A stretch of 64,000 bases of DNA, taken from positions 728,458 to 792,457 of the forward strand of contig NZ_KI421509.1 of NCBI RefSeq assembly GCF_000473225.1, in the 5' to 3' direction. The translations under genes were made by a program, and so were the position numbers. Origin of the DNA: Sedimentitalea nanhaiensis DSM 24252. GTDB lineage: Bacteria > Pseudomonadota > Alphaproteobacteria > Rhodobacterales > Rhodobacteraceae. Numbering within the stretch: the first letter of the stretch is position 1; each line of letters begins with the position of its first letter. The notes beneath the pieces are model-generated. The model was not told where the DNA came from. It did not search any database and saw nothing but the letters and a program-made list of their open reading frames with translations. Below are positions 45,929 to 56,753 of this stretch, piece after piece.

Positions 45929-46828
45929 ATGCCGCCTCCATGGCTCGGCTCAATCCATTCCCGCCTCCTGCGCCGCCTTGGCTCGAATCCAGGCCCGGTC
46001 ATCATCATGATACATGGATACAGTTATCAACCCGGAGATCGGGTTCATTGTCCGCATCGTCACATTCTCAGCCTTGCCCCACAAACGCAGCCCTGGGTGG
46101 CACCCAGTTGGCCTCGGGGCTTTGGGTTCGACGGAAATACACCAGACGAAGGCCTGGGAATCGCCTTTGGCTGGTCTGCGCGTGGCACGCTCTGGCGCGC
46201 GCAACGCAGCGCACTGGCTGCCGGGCACGCGCTGGCAGGTTTGATTGACACGCTGCACAGACACTTGCCCGAACGTCCGGTTCATATCGCAGCCCATTCC
46301 ATGGGAATACAGGTAGCAGCCGAAGCGTTGCACCGCCTTCCGGCCGGTGCGGTGGATCGGATTGTGTCCATGACGGGCGCAAGCTACCGCTCGCAAATTG
46401 CCGAAGCGTTGGACACGCAGGCAGGGCGCAAAGTCTCGTTCGTCAATATCACCAGCCGCGAAAACGATGTATTCGATTTTCTCTTTGAACGTTTGATTGC
46501 ATCGCCTGAGCGTGCGGATCGCACGTTGGGTCAGGGTCTCGAGATGCAAAACGCTGTAACCCTGCAACTTGACTGCCCGGCCACTCTCGAGCACCTGATG
46601 CACATGGGCGTTCCGATCTCGCCGCCCACGCGGCGAATCTGTCACTGGTCTTCGTATTTGCGCCCCGGCGTTCTGCAATTCTATTGCAAGCTGGTACGCC
46701 ATCCCGATACCTATTCGCTGCACCGCCTGCGGGCCGGCCTGCCCGCGCAATCCGCCCCGCGCTGGTCGCGTCTGCTTGCCCGCCCCCTGGTCGCCCGATC
46801 CCAGCCATTCGCGCCAAAGGTGTCGTGA
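45929..46828 (+). CDS. Alpha/beta-hydrolase-like protein, N-terminus probably frameshifted
   Basis: The 299-residue frame has a hydrolase-type strand (PGPVIIMIHGYSYQPGD), a nucleophile elbow HIAAHSMGIQVAAEAL and a later IVSMTGASYRSQIA, as in esterases of the DUF900-like/alpha-beta hydrolase group. A neighbouring frame starting at 45894 (MPIIRVNAESETCRLHGSAQ) looks like the natural N-terminus and joins at about 45950 only with a one-base shift. The gene may therefore be broken, or it starts at the ATG at 45929. Function unknown; it follows an IS scar and is convergent with yciB. Confidence 0.6.
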   Translation: MPPPWLGSIHSRLLRRLGSNPGPVIIMIHGYSYQPGDRVHCPHRHILSLAPQTQPWVAPSWPRGFGFDGNTPDEGLGIAFGWSARGTLWRAQRSALAAGHALAGLIDTLHRHLPERPVHIAAHSMGIQVAAEALHRLPAGAVDRIVSMTGASYRSQIAEALDTQAGRKVSFVNITSRENDVFDFLFERLIASPERADRTLGQGLEMQNAVTLQLDCPATLEHLMHMGVPISPPTRRICHWSSYLRPGVLQFYCKLVRHPDTYSLHRLRAGLPAQSAPRWSRLLARPLVARSQPFAPKVS

Positions 46829-46848
46829 CCCCCGGCTCGGACATGCCG

Positions 46849-47475
46849 TCAGGCGCGTACGTCCGGATCGGCCTTGTCTTCGGGATCGATCATGAATTTC
46901 TGCAAGGCCACGATCTGCCACCACAGGAACCCGAACAACACGGCGGGAAAGGCAAAGGTTTCGATCTTAACCCAAGCCGCTTCAGACATGTTGCGCCATA
47001 CCAGTTCATTCCCAATCGCCAGCACGATGAAAAACACAAACAGGCGCCGGGTCAGAATCATCCAGCCTTGGTTTTCCATCGGGATCAAGTCGCCCATCAC
47101 CCAGGCAAGATAGGATTTTCCCTGTGCCAGACCGATGCCCAACAGGGCTGAAAAGCAACCGTAGACAATGCTGGTCTTCATCTTGAAGAACCGTTCGTCG
47201 TTGAACCAGGCGGTCAAGCCGCCAAAAAAGATCACCATGAAGGCAGTAAATATCTGCATCCGCGACAGGTGTCCGGTCAGCCGCCAGAGAATTGCCATGG
47301 AGACCAGCAGGATCGGAACAAAGACCACCGCCGCAACGATGAAACCGGAATAATCGGTGCCACCGAAACTATAGGTTTTGTCCTGAATTTTCAGGTACAG
47401 CAGGAAAAAGGCCACCGTCGGGCCCAGTTCAAGCACCTGTTTCAGCACCATATTGATTTCTTTCGGTTCGGCCAT
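46849..47475 (-). CDS. yciB: Inner-membrane septation protein YciB/IspZ family
   Basis: A 208-residue polytopic protein: QVLELGPTVAFFLLYLKIQD, FIVAAVVFVPILLVSMAIL, RMQIFTAFMVIFFGGLTAWF, DERFFKMKTSIVYGCFSALL and LIPMENQGWMILTRRLFVF, typical of the YciB/IspZ family involved in intracellular septation and envelope integrity. It is the last gene of a minus-strand cluster ftsY - EamA - yciB, nine bases after the EamA gene. Confidence 0.88.
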   Translation of the reverse strand: MAEPKEINMVLKQVLELGPTVAFFLLYLKIQDKTYSFGGTDYSGFIVAAVVFVPILLVSMAILWRLTGHLSRMQIFTAFMVIFFGGLTAWFNDERFFKMKTSIVYGCFSALLGIGLAQGKSYLAWVMGDLIPMENQGWMILTRRLFVFFIVLAIGNELVWRNMSEAAWVKIETFAFPAVLFGFLWWQIVALQKFMIDPEDKADPDVRA

Positions 47476-47483
47476 GTCGTCTC

Positions 47484-48386
47484 CTATGCGCCCATCTCAA
47501 CTATCACCGCGCCCGCCGCGATCAAGGCCATAAGTGCAATCCGGCGCGGTCCGACCGTCTCTTTCAAGGCCAGCCAGCCGATCAATGCGGCAAAGACCGT
47601 GGACGTCTCGCGCAAGACTGCCGCCTCGCCGACCTTGTCCAGTCGCGTCGCCAGCATCACCGACCCAAAGCTGGCAAAGGCAACCAATCCGCCGATCCAA
47701 CCGCGCAGCATCAACGGGGACAGGTCGGGTCGCAAGGTCATCTTGCGCCAGCGCAACACGGCAATGACTGGCATCGCCGCCCCGTCGATCATGAAAAACC
47801 ACGCCAAAAAGGTGAAAGGATCCGCCGTAGCTCGGATGCCATATGCATCATAGGTGGTGTACAACGCCACGAACAATCCAGTGATCACCGCCAGAGCCAG
47901 TGCAACGTGCAAGGTGTCGCGCGCGGCCTGCAGGAAAATCATGTTATAGACCGCCAAACCGAAAATCCCGGCGAGGAGGACCCCCACACCCAGCCATTGG
48001 GTCAGAGTAAACGTCTCACCAAAGATCAGATAGGCACCGATCACCGCGAACAGTGGCCCGGTTCCGCGTACAACCGGATAGACGACGGTATAGGCACCCT
48101 TGGTATAGGCCTGCGCCTGCAACAGCTTGTAGACTGTGTGGATGACAAAAGCGCCGGCAAAGATGGGCCACATATACGGCTCGGGCCAAGGCACCACAAA
48201 CAGCGCAAAGGGCGCCGCCATCAGCCCATAGGACGCATCTATCGCCCCCCGCGACAGCCACGGATCGTGGCGCCCCTTTTGCAGCGCGCCGAAAACCGCG
48301 TGCAGGAATGCTGCGGACAACGCCAGCCACAGTGCCAGACGGTGTCCGGCTTCGGTGCCTTCCAGGGAAATCAGCCACTCGCTCAC
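47484..48386 (-). CDS. EamA/DMT-superfamily permease
   Basis: A 300-residue protein with about ten membrane segments in two EamA repeats (LALWLALSAAFLHAVFGALQ; GPLFAVIGAYLIFGETFTL; LALAVITGLFVALYTTYDAY; EAAVLRETSTVFAALIGWLA; IALMALIAAGAVIVEMGA). The glutamates in GETF and LKETVG are typical of the second repeat ends. Substrate unknown. It is encoded between ftsY and yciB in one orientation. Confidence 0.85.
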   Translation of the reverse strand: MSEWLISLEGTEAGHRLALWLALSAAFLHAVFGALQKGRHDPWLSRGAIDASYGLMAAPFALFVVPWPEPYMWPIFAGAFVIHTVYKLLQAQAYTKGAYTVVYPVVRGTGPLFAVIGAYLIFGETFTLTQWLGVGVLLAGIFGLAVYNMIFLQAARDTLHVALALAVITGLFVALYTTYDAYGIRATADPFTFLAWFFMIDGAAMPVIAVLRWRKMTLRPDLSPLMLRGWIGGLVAFASFGSVMLATRLDKVGEAAVLRETSTVFAALIGWLALKETVGPRRIALMALIAAGAVIVEMGA

Positions 48387-48460
48387 AGCGGTCCCCGCCG
48401 ACGGTGTTTCACACCCGAACCCCCGCAGGATTTCTTCAACCGGAAAAAGGGGTGGCGCAT

Positions 48461-49666
48461 CTAGCGGGTTTCCTGCCCGGTCAGAGCGGCAGCAAAGTCA
48501 TCGGGGTCGAACGGTGCCAAATCGTCGATCTGCTCTCCCACGCCGATAGCGTGGATAGGCAAACCGAACTTGTCTGCCAGCGCCACCAGAACGCCCCCTT
48601 TTGCGGTGCCGTCAAGCTTGGTCATCACCAGACCGGACACATCCGAGATCTTGCGAAAGGTCTCGACCTGGCTCAGCGCGTTCTGCCCGGTGGTGGCATC
48701 CAGCACCAGAAGAGTATTGTGCGGCGCGGTTTCGTCCTTTTTGCGGATGACACGTACAATTTTCGCCAGTTCCTCCATCAGGTCGGCACGGTTCTGCAGC
48801 CGTCCCGCGGTGTCGATCATCAGCAGATCGGCACCGTCTTCCTGCGCCTTGGTCATGGCGTCAAACGCCAGGCTCGCCGGGTCCGAGCCTTCGGGAGCGG
48901 TCAGCACCGGCACTCCGGCACGGTCGCCCCAGACCTGCAACTGTTCCACCGCAGCGGCGCGAAAGGTGTCCCCGGCGGCTATGACCACCGATTTCCCGGC
49001 GGCCTTGAACTGGCTGGCCAGCTTGCCGATGGTGGTGGTCTTGCCCGAGCCGTTCACACCGACCACCAGAACCACTTGCGGGCGCTTGGAATAGATCGGC
49101 ATAGGACGCGCGACCGGCTCCATGATGCGGGCGATTTCGCTGGACAGCAGGGATTTGATTTCGACAGTGGACAGCTTCTTGCCAATCCGCCCCTCGGCCA
49201 TATTGGCGGTAACCCGCAGGGCGGTATCCACACCCATGTCGGCACTGATCAGCAACTCTTCGAGCTGCTCCAGCATGTCGTCATCCAGCGTCCGGCGCAC
49301 CACGGTGCGGCCTTCGCCCCTGCCCAACAATCGCCCCAGCAGCCCCTCGGAGCGGCCAGTCTGTTCGGGTGGTGACACTTCGAGCGGAGGCACAGATGAA
49401 GCCGGGTCTGGCGCGAGAGGTGCGCGGTCCGGCTTGGACGGCGGCACCGTGGCGGGATTGGGAATTGGCTCCGGCACGGGAATGGGGTGCGCGGACGGCT
49501 CAGGCTGTGGCGGAATTTCCTGAGGAGTGGAACTGGATCGAACCGGGTCGGGGTGGTCCGCGACAACCTCGGCTATGCCGCCATCCTCGACAATCGCGTC
49601 CAGCCCTTCTTCGAGTTTCGAAGAGGATTTGAACAGCTTGTCCTTGAGTTTCTTGAAAAATGCCAT
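48461..49666 (-). CDS. ftsY: Signal recognition particle receptor FtsY
   Basis: FtsY is the SRP receptor GTPase that docks nascent membrane proteins at the inner membrane. From the chosen ATG it is 401 residues: a basic membrane-targeting start (MAFFKKLKDKLFKSSSKLEE), a long Pro-rich acidic A region to about residue 118, then the NG domain with G1 GVNGSGKTTTIGKLA (203-217), MIDTAGRLQNRADLMEEL and VMTKLDGTAKGGVLVALADK. A longer upstream in-frame extension lacks family sequence, so MAFFKK is the start. Confidence 0.95.
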   Translation of the reverse strand: MAFFKKLKDKLFKSSSKLEEGLDAIVEDGGIAEVVADHPDPVRSSSTPQEIPPQPEPSAHPIPVPEPIPNPATVPPSKPDRAPLAPDPASSVPPLEVSPPEQTGRSEGLLGRLLGRGEGRTVVRRTLDDDMLEQLEELLISADMGVDTALRVTANMAEGRIGKKLSTVEIKSLLSSEIARIMEPVARPMPIYSKRPQVVLVVGVNGSGKTTTIGKLASQFKAAGKSVVIAAGDTFRAAAVEQLQVWGDRAGVPVLTAPEGSDPASLAFDAMTKAQEDGADLLMIDTAGRLQNRADLMEELAKIVRVIRKKDETAPHNTLLVLDATTGQNALSQVETFRKISDVSGLVMTKLDGTAKGGVLVALADKFGLPIHAIGVGEQIDDLAPFDPDDFAAALTGQETR

Positions 49667-49928
49667 GCTGGTCTCCGAGCCGATCTTTCTCTCACCTAAT
49701 GCGGATCGCGCCGGTTTGGAAGGGTCAGACGCGCGCCCGTTACCCGCCTGCAGGTGCCAATCCAGCGGCACAGTTTCGCCGAGCCCGACCACAGGGGGCG
49801 GCTCGGCCGCCAGGGCCAAGCCCCTTTGGTCTGGGCGCCTGAATTTGACAGGCGACGAGTTGGGCGCAATGGTGGCCGGCAATTCGCGGGTCCAACGCCG
49901 CGCCCTGAGACAAGGTATCGATGTCGCG

Positions 49929-51020
49929 ATGATCTGGTTTGCGCTTACCAGCCTGAGTCCGGTTGCCATTTTGGCTGCCGCCTGCCTGTGGGGTGGGGTT
50001 TTGCCCTGGCTGGCATTGGCCTATGTCACCGTGTTCGTCACAGCAATGGATCGCTGGACGCATATCGCGCTGCCGGTGCGCGAAGATGATAGCAGCCAAC
50101 GACAGGCATTGCGGCTGAACCTGGTATTGGGCCTGTTGCACCTTCCCCTGCTGGCGCTGGGGGTTTGGGCCGTGGCAGACGCGCCTGGGCTGGCGCTCGC
50201 TCAACGGCTGGCGATCGCGCTGGCCTTGGGGCTGTACCTGGGCCAGGTGGGGAACTCCAACGCCCACGTGTTGATCCATGCACCGGATCGGTGGGCCCGG
50301 CGTCTGGGCATGGCGGTCTATATCTCGTTGCTGTTTGGCCATCATGCCTCGGCCCATCCGCGTATTCACCACGTTCTGGTGGCCAGCGATGGCGATCCGA
50401 ATTCGGCCCGACGGGGCGAAGGGTTCTACCGGTTCTGGCCGCGCGCCTGGATCGGATCATTTCGCGCGGGATTGCGTGCGGAAACCCAGGCACGGGCTCG
50501 GCTGACACAACGTCCGGCTGCCTTGTCGCATCCATATGTGATCTATTGTGGCGGTGCGGTGCTGACACTGGCGATGGCCTTTGCGCTGGCGGGCTGGACG
50601 GGGTGCCTGGTGCTGTTCGGGCTGGCGAGCTATGCCCAGATGCAGCTGTTGCTGGCCGATTATATCCAGCACTATGGTTTGCGACGCACGCGGCTAGCCA
50701 ACGGGCGGCTGCAACCGGTAGGGCCACAGCATTCGTGGAACGCCCCGCACTGGTATTCCTCGGCGATGATGCTGAACGCCCCTCGACATTCTGATCACCA
50801 CCAACACCCGGCACGACAGTTTCCCGCGCTGCGGCTGAATGCAACGACGATGCCGGTCTGGCCCTATTCGATGCCGATGATGGCGACACTGGCCCTTTTT
50901 CCCGGCCTGTGGCGCCGCCGGATGGACCCGCATGTTCTAAAGTGGCAGGCGCAGATCGAGAATACCCCCTCGAGTCAGGCACCTGGGCGTAGAACGGACG
51001 CGCGCAATCTGCCATTGTGA
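49929..51020 (+). CDS. AlkB-like di-iron membrane monooxygenase
   Basis: The protein belongs to the membrane fatty-acid-desaturase/AlkB family of di-iron oxygenases. The three histidine boxes are AHVLIHAP, FGHHASAHPRIHHV and PRHSDHHQHPA, plus a conserved IQHYGLRR. Five to six membrane helices surround them (MIWFALTSLSPVAILAAACL; VLGLLHLPLLALGVWAVA; AIALALGLYLGQVGNS; GGAVLTLAMAFALAGWTGCL). I chose ATG 49929 (363 residues); ATG 49869 would add 20 residues. No rubredoxin or rubredoxin reductase gene lies nearby. It is divergent from ftsY. Confidence 0.85.
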   Translation: MIWFALTSLSPVAILAAACLWGGVLPWLALAYVTVFVTAMDRWTHIALPVREDDSSQRQALRLNLVLGLLHLPLLALGVWAVADAPGLALAQRLAIALALGLYLGQVGNSNAHVLIHAPDRWARRLGMAVYISLLFGHHASAHPRIHHVLVASDGDPNSARRGEGFYRFWPRAWIGSFRAGLRAETQARARLTQRPAALSHPYVIYCGGAVLTLAMAFALAGWTGCLVLFGLASYAQMQLLLADYIQHYGLRRTRLANGRLQPVGPQHSWNAPHWYSSAMMLNAPRHSDHHQHPARQFPALRLNATTMPVWPYSMPMMATLALFPGLWRRRMDPHVLKWQAQIENTPSSQAPGRRTDARNLPL

Positions 51021-51022
51021 CA

Positions 51023-51421
51023 ATGATGTTGCTGCAACACCTGATTCCCCTCTGCCTGCTGGCAGCACCTGCGCTGGCACAAGGCACCATGTCTGCGGAC
51101 GAGTTCGACAGCTACACGCGCGGCAAGACGCTGTATTATGGGTTCGAGGGCGAAGCCTATGGGGTTGAACGTTATCTGGACGGGCGGCGGGTGATCTGGT
51201 CGTTTCTGGATGGCAAATGCAAGGAGGGTGTCTGGTACGAGGATGCCGGTCATATCTGCTTCGTCTACGAAGATCGACTGGATCCGCAATGCTGGACCTT
51301 TTCGCAGGACGGCGGCGGTCTGATCGCGCGGTTCGAAAACACCCCGGAAGCCACCGAAATCTATGATGCGCAGGATATCGGCGACGCTATGCTGTGTTAC
51401 GGACCCGACGTCGGGGTGTGA
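51023..51421 (+). CDS. Exported hypothetical protein
   Basis: A 132-residue protein with a signal peptide (MMLLQHLIPLCLLAAPALAQ) and a mature domain of about 110 residues with four cysteines (GKCKEG, HICFVY, PQCWTF, LCYGPD), compatible with two periplasmic disulfides. It starts two bases after the alkB-like stop. The pairing may be functional, but no family is recognised. Confidence 0.7.
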   Translation: MMLLQHLIPLCLLAAPALAQGTMSADEFDSYTRGKTLYYGFEGEAYGVERYLDGRRVIWSFLDGKCKEGVWYEDAGHICFVYEDRLDPQCWTFSQDGGGLIARFENTPEATEIYDAQDIGDAMLCYGPDVGV

Positions 51422-51448
51422 CGGCACCGACCGAACCGTGGATGGATG

Positions 51449-52996
51449 TCAGAAAAGACTACCCTGTTCGGGTTTCTTTGCCGGTTTCGCGGGTTTGCGA
51501 ACCGGGCTATTGGCCAGTGTCAGCGTCCCATCGGCAAACTGGACATCCAGCGCCTTGGCGGCCTCCGCCCGAGCCTTGGTCGTGACCACGTCACCTTGAT
51601 CGCGCACCACCGCGTACCCCCGTTCCAGCGTCGCCTCGTATCCCAGCGACGACAGCAGGCGGCCCGCCGCATTGATCTGCCCTTGCAGATCTTTCACCCG
51701 CGCGATTCCTGCTATCGACAGGCGGCGCGACAGGACGGCCAGTTCGGTCTGTTTGCGGGCAAGTTGCATATCCAGCCGGTCTGTCCGCAACCGGGCCGCC
51801 CGGCTATCCAAAGACTCGCGCCGATGGCGCAAGACACGTGTCAATGCCAGTGCCAGACGCTGTTCCGTGCGGAACAGATTCTGACGCTCGTTGCGCACCA
51901 ACTGGCGCAGGGCCGCCGGACGCAAGCTGCCAGACCGTTGGGCCAGCGCCACCCTGCGCACCTGCACCCCACGGGTCAGGGCCGCGGGCAGTTGCTCCGC
52001 CACCTGATCCAGCCGCTGACGCGGATTGTCCAGCAGGGTCTGCAGGCGTGGCAGGGCACGCGACAGGTCTGCCAGCCGCTGGCGACGCTGGACCACCGCA
52101 TTGCTGATCGCACGCGAAATCCGCGCCGCTTGCCCGTCTACATGCGCCATCAGATCCAGCCGCACCGGCACCGCCAGTTCGGCAGCGGCGGTCGGCGTCG
52201 GCGCGCGCTGATCGGAGACAAAATCGATCAGCGTGGTGTCGGTTTCATGTCCCACCGCTGAAATAAGCGGAATTTGCGAGGCAGCTGTGGCCCGGGCAAC
52301 GATTTCCTCGTTGAACCCCCAGAGATCCTCGACCGACCCGCCGCCGCGCGCCACAATCAGAAGATCCGGCCGGGGCAGCGCGCCCCCTCGGGTAAACCGG
52401 TTGAACCCCTCGATTGCACGGGCCACTTCGGGCGCGCAATTCACCCCCTGCACCGCGACGGGCCAGATCAGAACCTTGCGTGGAAACCGGTCGCGCAACC
52501 GGTGCAGGATATCACGGATGACTGCGCCACTGGGCGAGGTGATGACGCCAACGATGTCTGGCAGATAGGGCAAGGGTTGCTTGCGCGCCGGATCGAAAAG
52601 GCCTTCGGCGGCCAGCTGTTTCTTGCGCTTTTCAAGCAGCGCCATGAGCGCACCCTGCCCCGCGACCGCAACCTCGTCGACGTTCATGTTATACTTGGAT
52701 TGGCCGCCGAAGGCGGTCATGCGCCCGGTGAGCACAACCTCCAACCCTTCTTCGGGCACCACCGACAACCCGGCGATCTGCCCCTTCCAGGTGGTGCAGG
52801 CCAGAACCGAGCGATCGTCCTTGATGTCGTAATACAGATGCCCGGACCGCGCCTTAAACACACGACCCACTTCGCCGCGGACGCGAATACGGCCGAATTC
52901 ATCCTCGAGCGTACGTTTGACCGCACCCGAAAGTTCGGACACGGAAAACTCGGGCAGGTTTTGCCCCGGCAAGGGGTCATCGATCAGATCGGACAT
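51449..52996 (-). CDS. xseA: Exodeoxyribonuclease VII large subunit
   Basis: A 515-residue XseA, the catalytic subunit of the exonuclease that degrades single-stranded DNA into oligonucleotides with XseB. It has the N-terminal OB fold (EFSVSELSGAVKRTLEDEFG; SGHLYYDIKDD), the conserved IGVITSPSGAVIRDILHRL-like VGVITSPSGAVIRDILHRL, catalytic core VARGGGSVEDLWGFNEE and SAVGHETDTTLIDFVSDQRA, and a long coiled coil. The ATG at 52996 (MSDLIDDPLPG) is the family-type start. No xseB is adjacent. Confidence 0.94.
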   Translation of the reverse strand: MSDLIDDPLPGQNLPEFSVSELSGAVKRTLEDEFGRIRVRGEVGRVFKARSGHLYYDIKDDRSVLACTTWKGQIAGLSVVPEEGLEVVLTGRMTAFGGQSKYNMNVDEVAVAGQGALMALLEKRKKQLAAEGLFDPARKQPLPYLPDIVGVITSPSGAVIRDILHRLRDRFPRKVLIWPVAVQGVNCAPEVARAIEGFNRFTRGGALPRPDLLIVARGGGSVEDLWGFNEEIVARATAASQIPLISAVGHETDTTLIDFVSDQRAPTPTAAAELAVPVRLDLMAHVDGQAARISRAISNAVVQRRQRLADLSRALPRLQTLLDNPRQRLDQVAEQLPAALTRGVQVRRVALAQRSGSLRPAALRQLVRNERQNLFRTEQRLALALTRVLRHRRESLDSRAARLRTDRLDMQLARKQTELAVLSRRLSIAGIARVKDLQGQINAAGRLLSSLGYEATLERGYAVVRDQGDVVTTKARAEAAKALDVQFADGTLTLANSPVRKPAKPAKKPEQGSLF

Positions 52997-53105
52997 GCAC
53001 CGAGATAGACATGTTCGCGCGCCCAGTTCAACCGCTGACACGCGACACCGCCTTGTCCACGGCTCCGACAGGGCCTAGTAAGCGGCAACAACGGCAGGAG
53101 CGCAT

Positions 53106-54368
53106 ATGAACATCCTTATTCTCGGCGGCGGCGGACGCGAACACAGTCTGGCCTGGGCGGTGTTGCAGAACCCGAAATGCGACAAGCTGATCGTTGCACC
53201 AGGCAATGCCGGCATTGCCCAGATCGCCCCCTGCGCGGCGCTGAATATCCTGGACGGTGGCGCGGTTGTCGCCTTTGCCGAAGAGAATGCGATCGATTTC
53301 GCAATTATCGGCCCCGAGGCCCCACTGGCTGCCGGAGTGGCGGATCGATTGCGCGAGGCCGGAATTCTGGTGTTCGGCCCTTCGGCAGCGGCCGCCCGGC
53401 TGGAAGCGTCAAAGAGCTTTACCAAGGAAATCTGCGATGCCGCAGGCGCGCCCACGGCGGCCTACGGGCATTTCACCGATGCGGATACAGCCAGGGCGCA
53501 TATCCGCGCCCAGGGTGCGCCCATCGTGGTCAAGGCCGACGGGCTGGCCGCAGGCAAAGGCGTTATCGTGGCCGAAACCACGGATCAGGCGCTGGCCGCC
53601 ATTGACGACATGTTTGGCGGCACGTTCGGAGGGGCCGGTGCCGAGGTGGTGATCGAAGAGTTCATGGAGGGCGAGGAAGCCTCGTTCTTTGTGATGTGCG
53701 ACGGCGAAACCGTCCTGCCGATTGGCACGGCACAAGACCATAAACGTGTCGGTGAAGGCGACACAGGCCCCAACACCGGCGGCATGGGGGCCTATTCGCC
53801 TGCGCCGGTCCTGACCGATGCCATCGCGCAGAAAGCGCTGGATCGGATCGTGCGACCGACAATGCGGGAAATGGTGCGCCGTGGAACGCCCTATCAGGGC
53901 GTGCTGTACGTCGGGTTGATGATCCAGGACGGCGAACCGCGTCTGGTGGAATACAACGTGCGCTTTGGCGACCCCGAATGCCAGGTGCTGATGATGCGCC
54001 TGGGCGCACAGGCGATGGACCTGATGCATGCAGCCGCCGAGGGGCGGCTGGACGAGATGCAGGTGAACTGGGCCGATGATCATGCCATGACGGTGGTCAT
54101 GGCGGCGCGGGGCTATCCGGGGGCCTATGAGAAAGGCAGCGTGATCGGCGGGCTGGACAGCCTGCCCGAAACCAGTTCGGAAATGTGCTTTCATGCAGGC
54201 ACGGCACGGCAAAGTGGACAGTTCGTGGCAACCGGCGGTCGGGTTCTGAACCTTACCGCGCGCGGTGCGACATTGCACGAAGCGCAGTCGCGGGCCTATG
54301 CCCTGATTGATGAAATCAATTGGCCGGAAGGGTTCTGCCGACGCGATATCGGCTGGCGGGCCCTGTAG
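53106..54368 (+). CDS. purD: Phosphoribosylamine-glycine ligase PurD
   Basis: PurD catalyses the second step of de novo purine synthesis, joining phosphoribosylamine and glycine with ATP. The 420-residue protein starts MNILILGGGGREHSLAWAVL and contains PAAPLAAGV-type GPEAPLAAGVADRLREAGI, the ATP-grasp loops IVVKADGLAAGKGVIVAET and VVIEEFMEGEEASFFVMCDG, and KRVGEGDTGPNTGGMGAYSP with FGDPECQVLMMRL. It is followed one base later by the bestrophin-like gene. Confidence 0.96.
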   Translation: MNILILGGGGREHSLAWAVLQNPKCDKLIVAPGNAGIAQIAPCAALNILDGGAVVAFAEENAIDFAIIGPEAPLAAGVADRLREAGILVFGPSAAAARLEASKSFTKEICDAAGAPTAAYGHFTDADTARAHIRAQGAPIVVKADGLAAGKGVIVAETTDQALAAIDDMFGGTFGGAGAEVVIEEFMEGEEASFFVMCDGETVLPIGTAQDHKRVGEGDTGPNTGGMGAYSPAPVLTDAIAQKALDRIVRPTMREMVRRGTPYQGVLYVGLMIQDGEPRLVEYNVRFGDPECQVLMMRLGAQAMDLMHAAAEGRLDEMQVNWADDHAMTVVMAARGYPGAYEKGSVIGGLDSLPETSSEMCFHAGTARQSGQFVATGGRVLNLTARGATLHEAQSRAYALIDEINWPEGFCRRDIGWRAL

Positions 54369-54369
54369 A

Positions 54370-55266
54370 ATGATTGTTGGCCGCCGCCGCAAAAGTTCGT
54401 TCGAACTCTTGTTCTCATTGCGCGGTTCGGTTCTGCCGCACATCGCGCCATGGGTCGCGGTGATGGTCCTTTGGACATGTCTGGTGGTCTGGATCGACCA
54501 ACATGTGATTCGCCTGACCCACACCGGCACCTCGGCCTTTGCGGTATTCGGGATCGCATTGTCTCTGTTTCTCGGGTTCAGGAACAACGCCGCCTATGAT
54601 CGCTGGTGGGAAGGGCGCAAGCTGTGGGGGCAACTGATCACCGACAGCCGGGCCCTGGCGCGTGAGACCGAGATATTCCTGACCGAACCTGCGGCTCGCG
54701 AGCGGGTCTTGCGGCTGCACATGGCATTTTTGCACCTGCACCGGCTGAACCTGCGCGGTGTGCCCGCAGATGCGGCGGCCCGAAACTGGGCGGACGCCGA
54801 CCTGATCGCGGCCACGCACCCACCCTGCGCGGCGTTGGACCGAATGGCTGCGGTCTTGGCAGACGCACGCGAGAAAAATCTGTTGGACGGGTACGGGGCG
54901 CGGATGTTGGCGGAACGGATGGCCTCGGTCGCGCTGGCCCAAGCCGGGTGCGAACGCATCGCCACGACGCCATTGCCATTTGTCTATTCACTGCTGATCT
55001 ACCGCACCTCGGTGCTGTATTGCCTGCTGATGCCACTGGGGTTTGTGGAAACGACCGGATGGCTGACGCCCCTGCTGGCCGGGGTGGTCGCCTATATGTT
55101 TTTTGGATTGGCCGAAGTGACAGAGGAACTTGAGTCGCCGTTCATGCAAACCATGAACAGCCTGCCGTTGGACGCCATGTGCCGCACTGTCGAAATCAGC
55201 CTTGCACCGCACCTAGGAATGGAAGCACCGGCGCCGCTGACGCCGGTCAAGTCCTACCTCGGTTAA
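54370..55266 (+). CDS. Bestrophin/UPF0187 family membrane protein
   Basis: A 298-residue protein of the bacterial bestrophin-like family (anion-channel fold): N-terminal basic segment MIVGRRRKSSFELLFSLRGS, first helix LPHIAPWVAVMVLWTCLVVW, then the signature GIALSLFLGFRNNAAYDRWWEGRKLWG, and late helices with TPLLAGVVAYMFFGLAEVT and EELESPF. Ion selectivity cannot be predicted. The ATG lies one base after the purD stop. Confidence 0.88.
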   Translation: MIVGRRRKSSFELLFSLRGSVLPHIAPWVAVMVLWTCLVVWIDQHVIRLTHTGTSAFAVFGIALSLFLGFRNNAAYDRWWEGRKLWGQLITDSRALARETEIFLTEPAARERVLRLHMAFLHLHRLNLRGVPADAAARNWADADLIAATHPPCAALDRMAAVLADAREKNLLDGYGARMLAERMASVALAQAGCERIATTPLPFVYSLLIYRTSVLYCLLMPLGFVETTGWLTPLLAGVVAYMFFGLAEVTEELESPFMQTMNSLPLDAMCRTVEISLAPHLGMEAPAPLTPVKSYLG

Positions 55267-55291
55267 AGCCCAAGACCGCGCCGGTCGGCTG

Positions 55292-56753
<1,462 letters not shown>

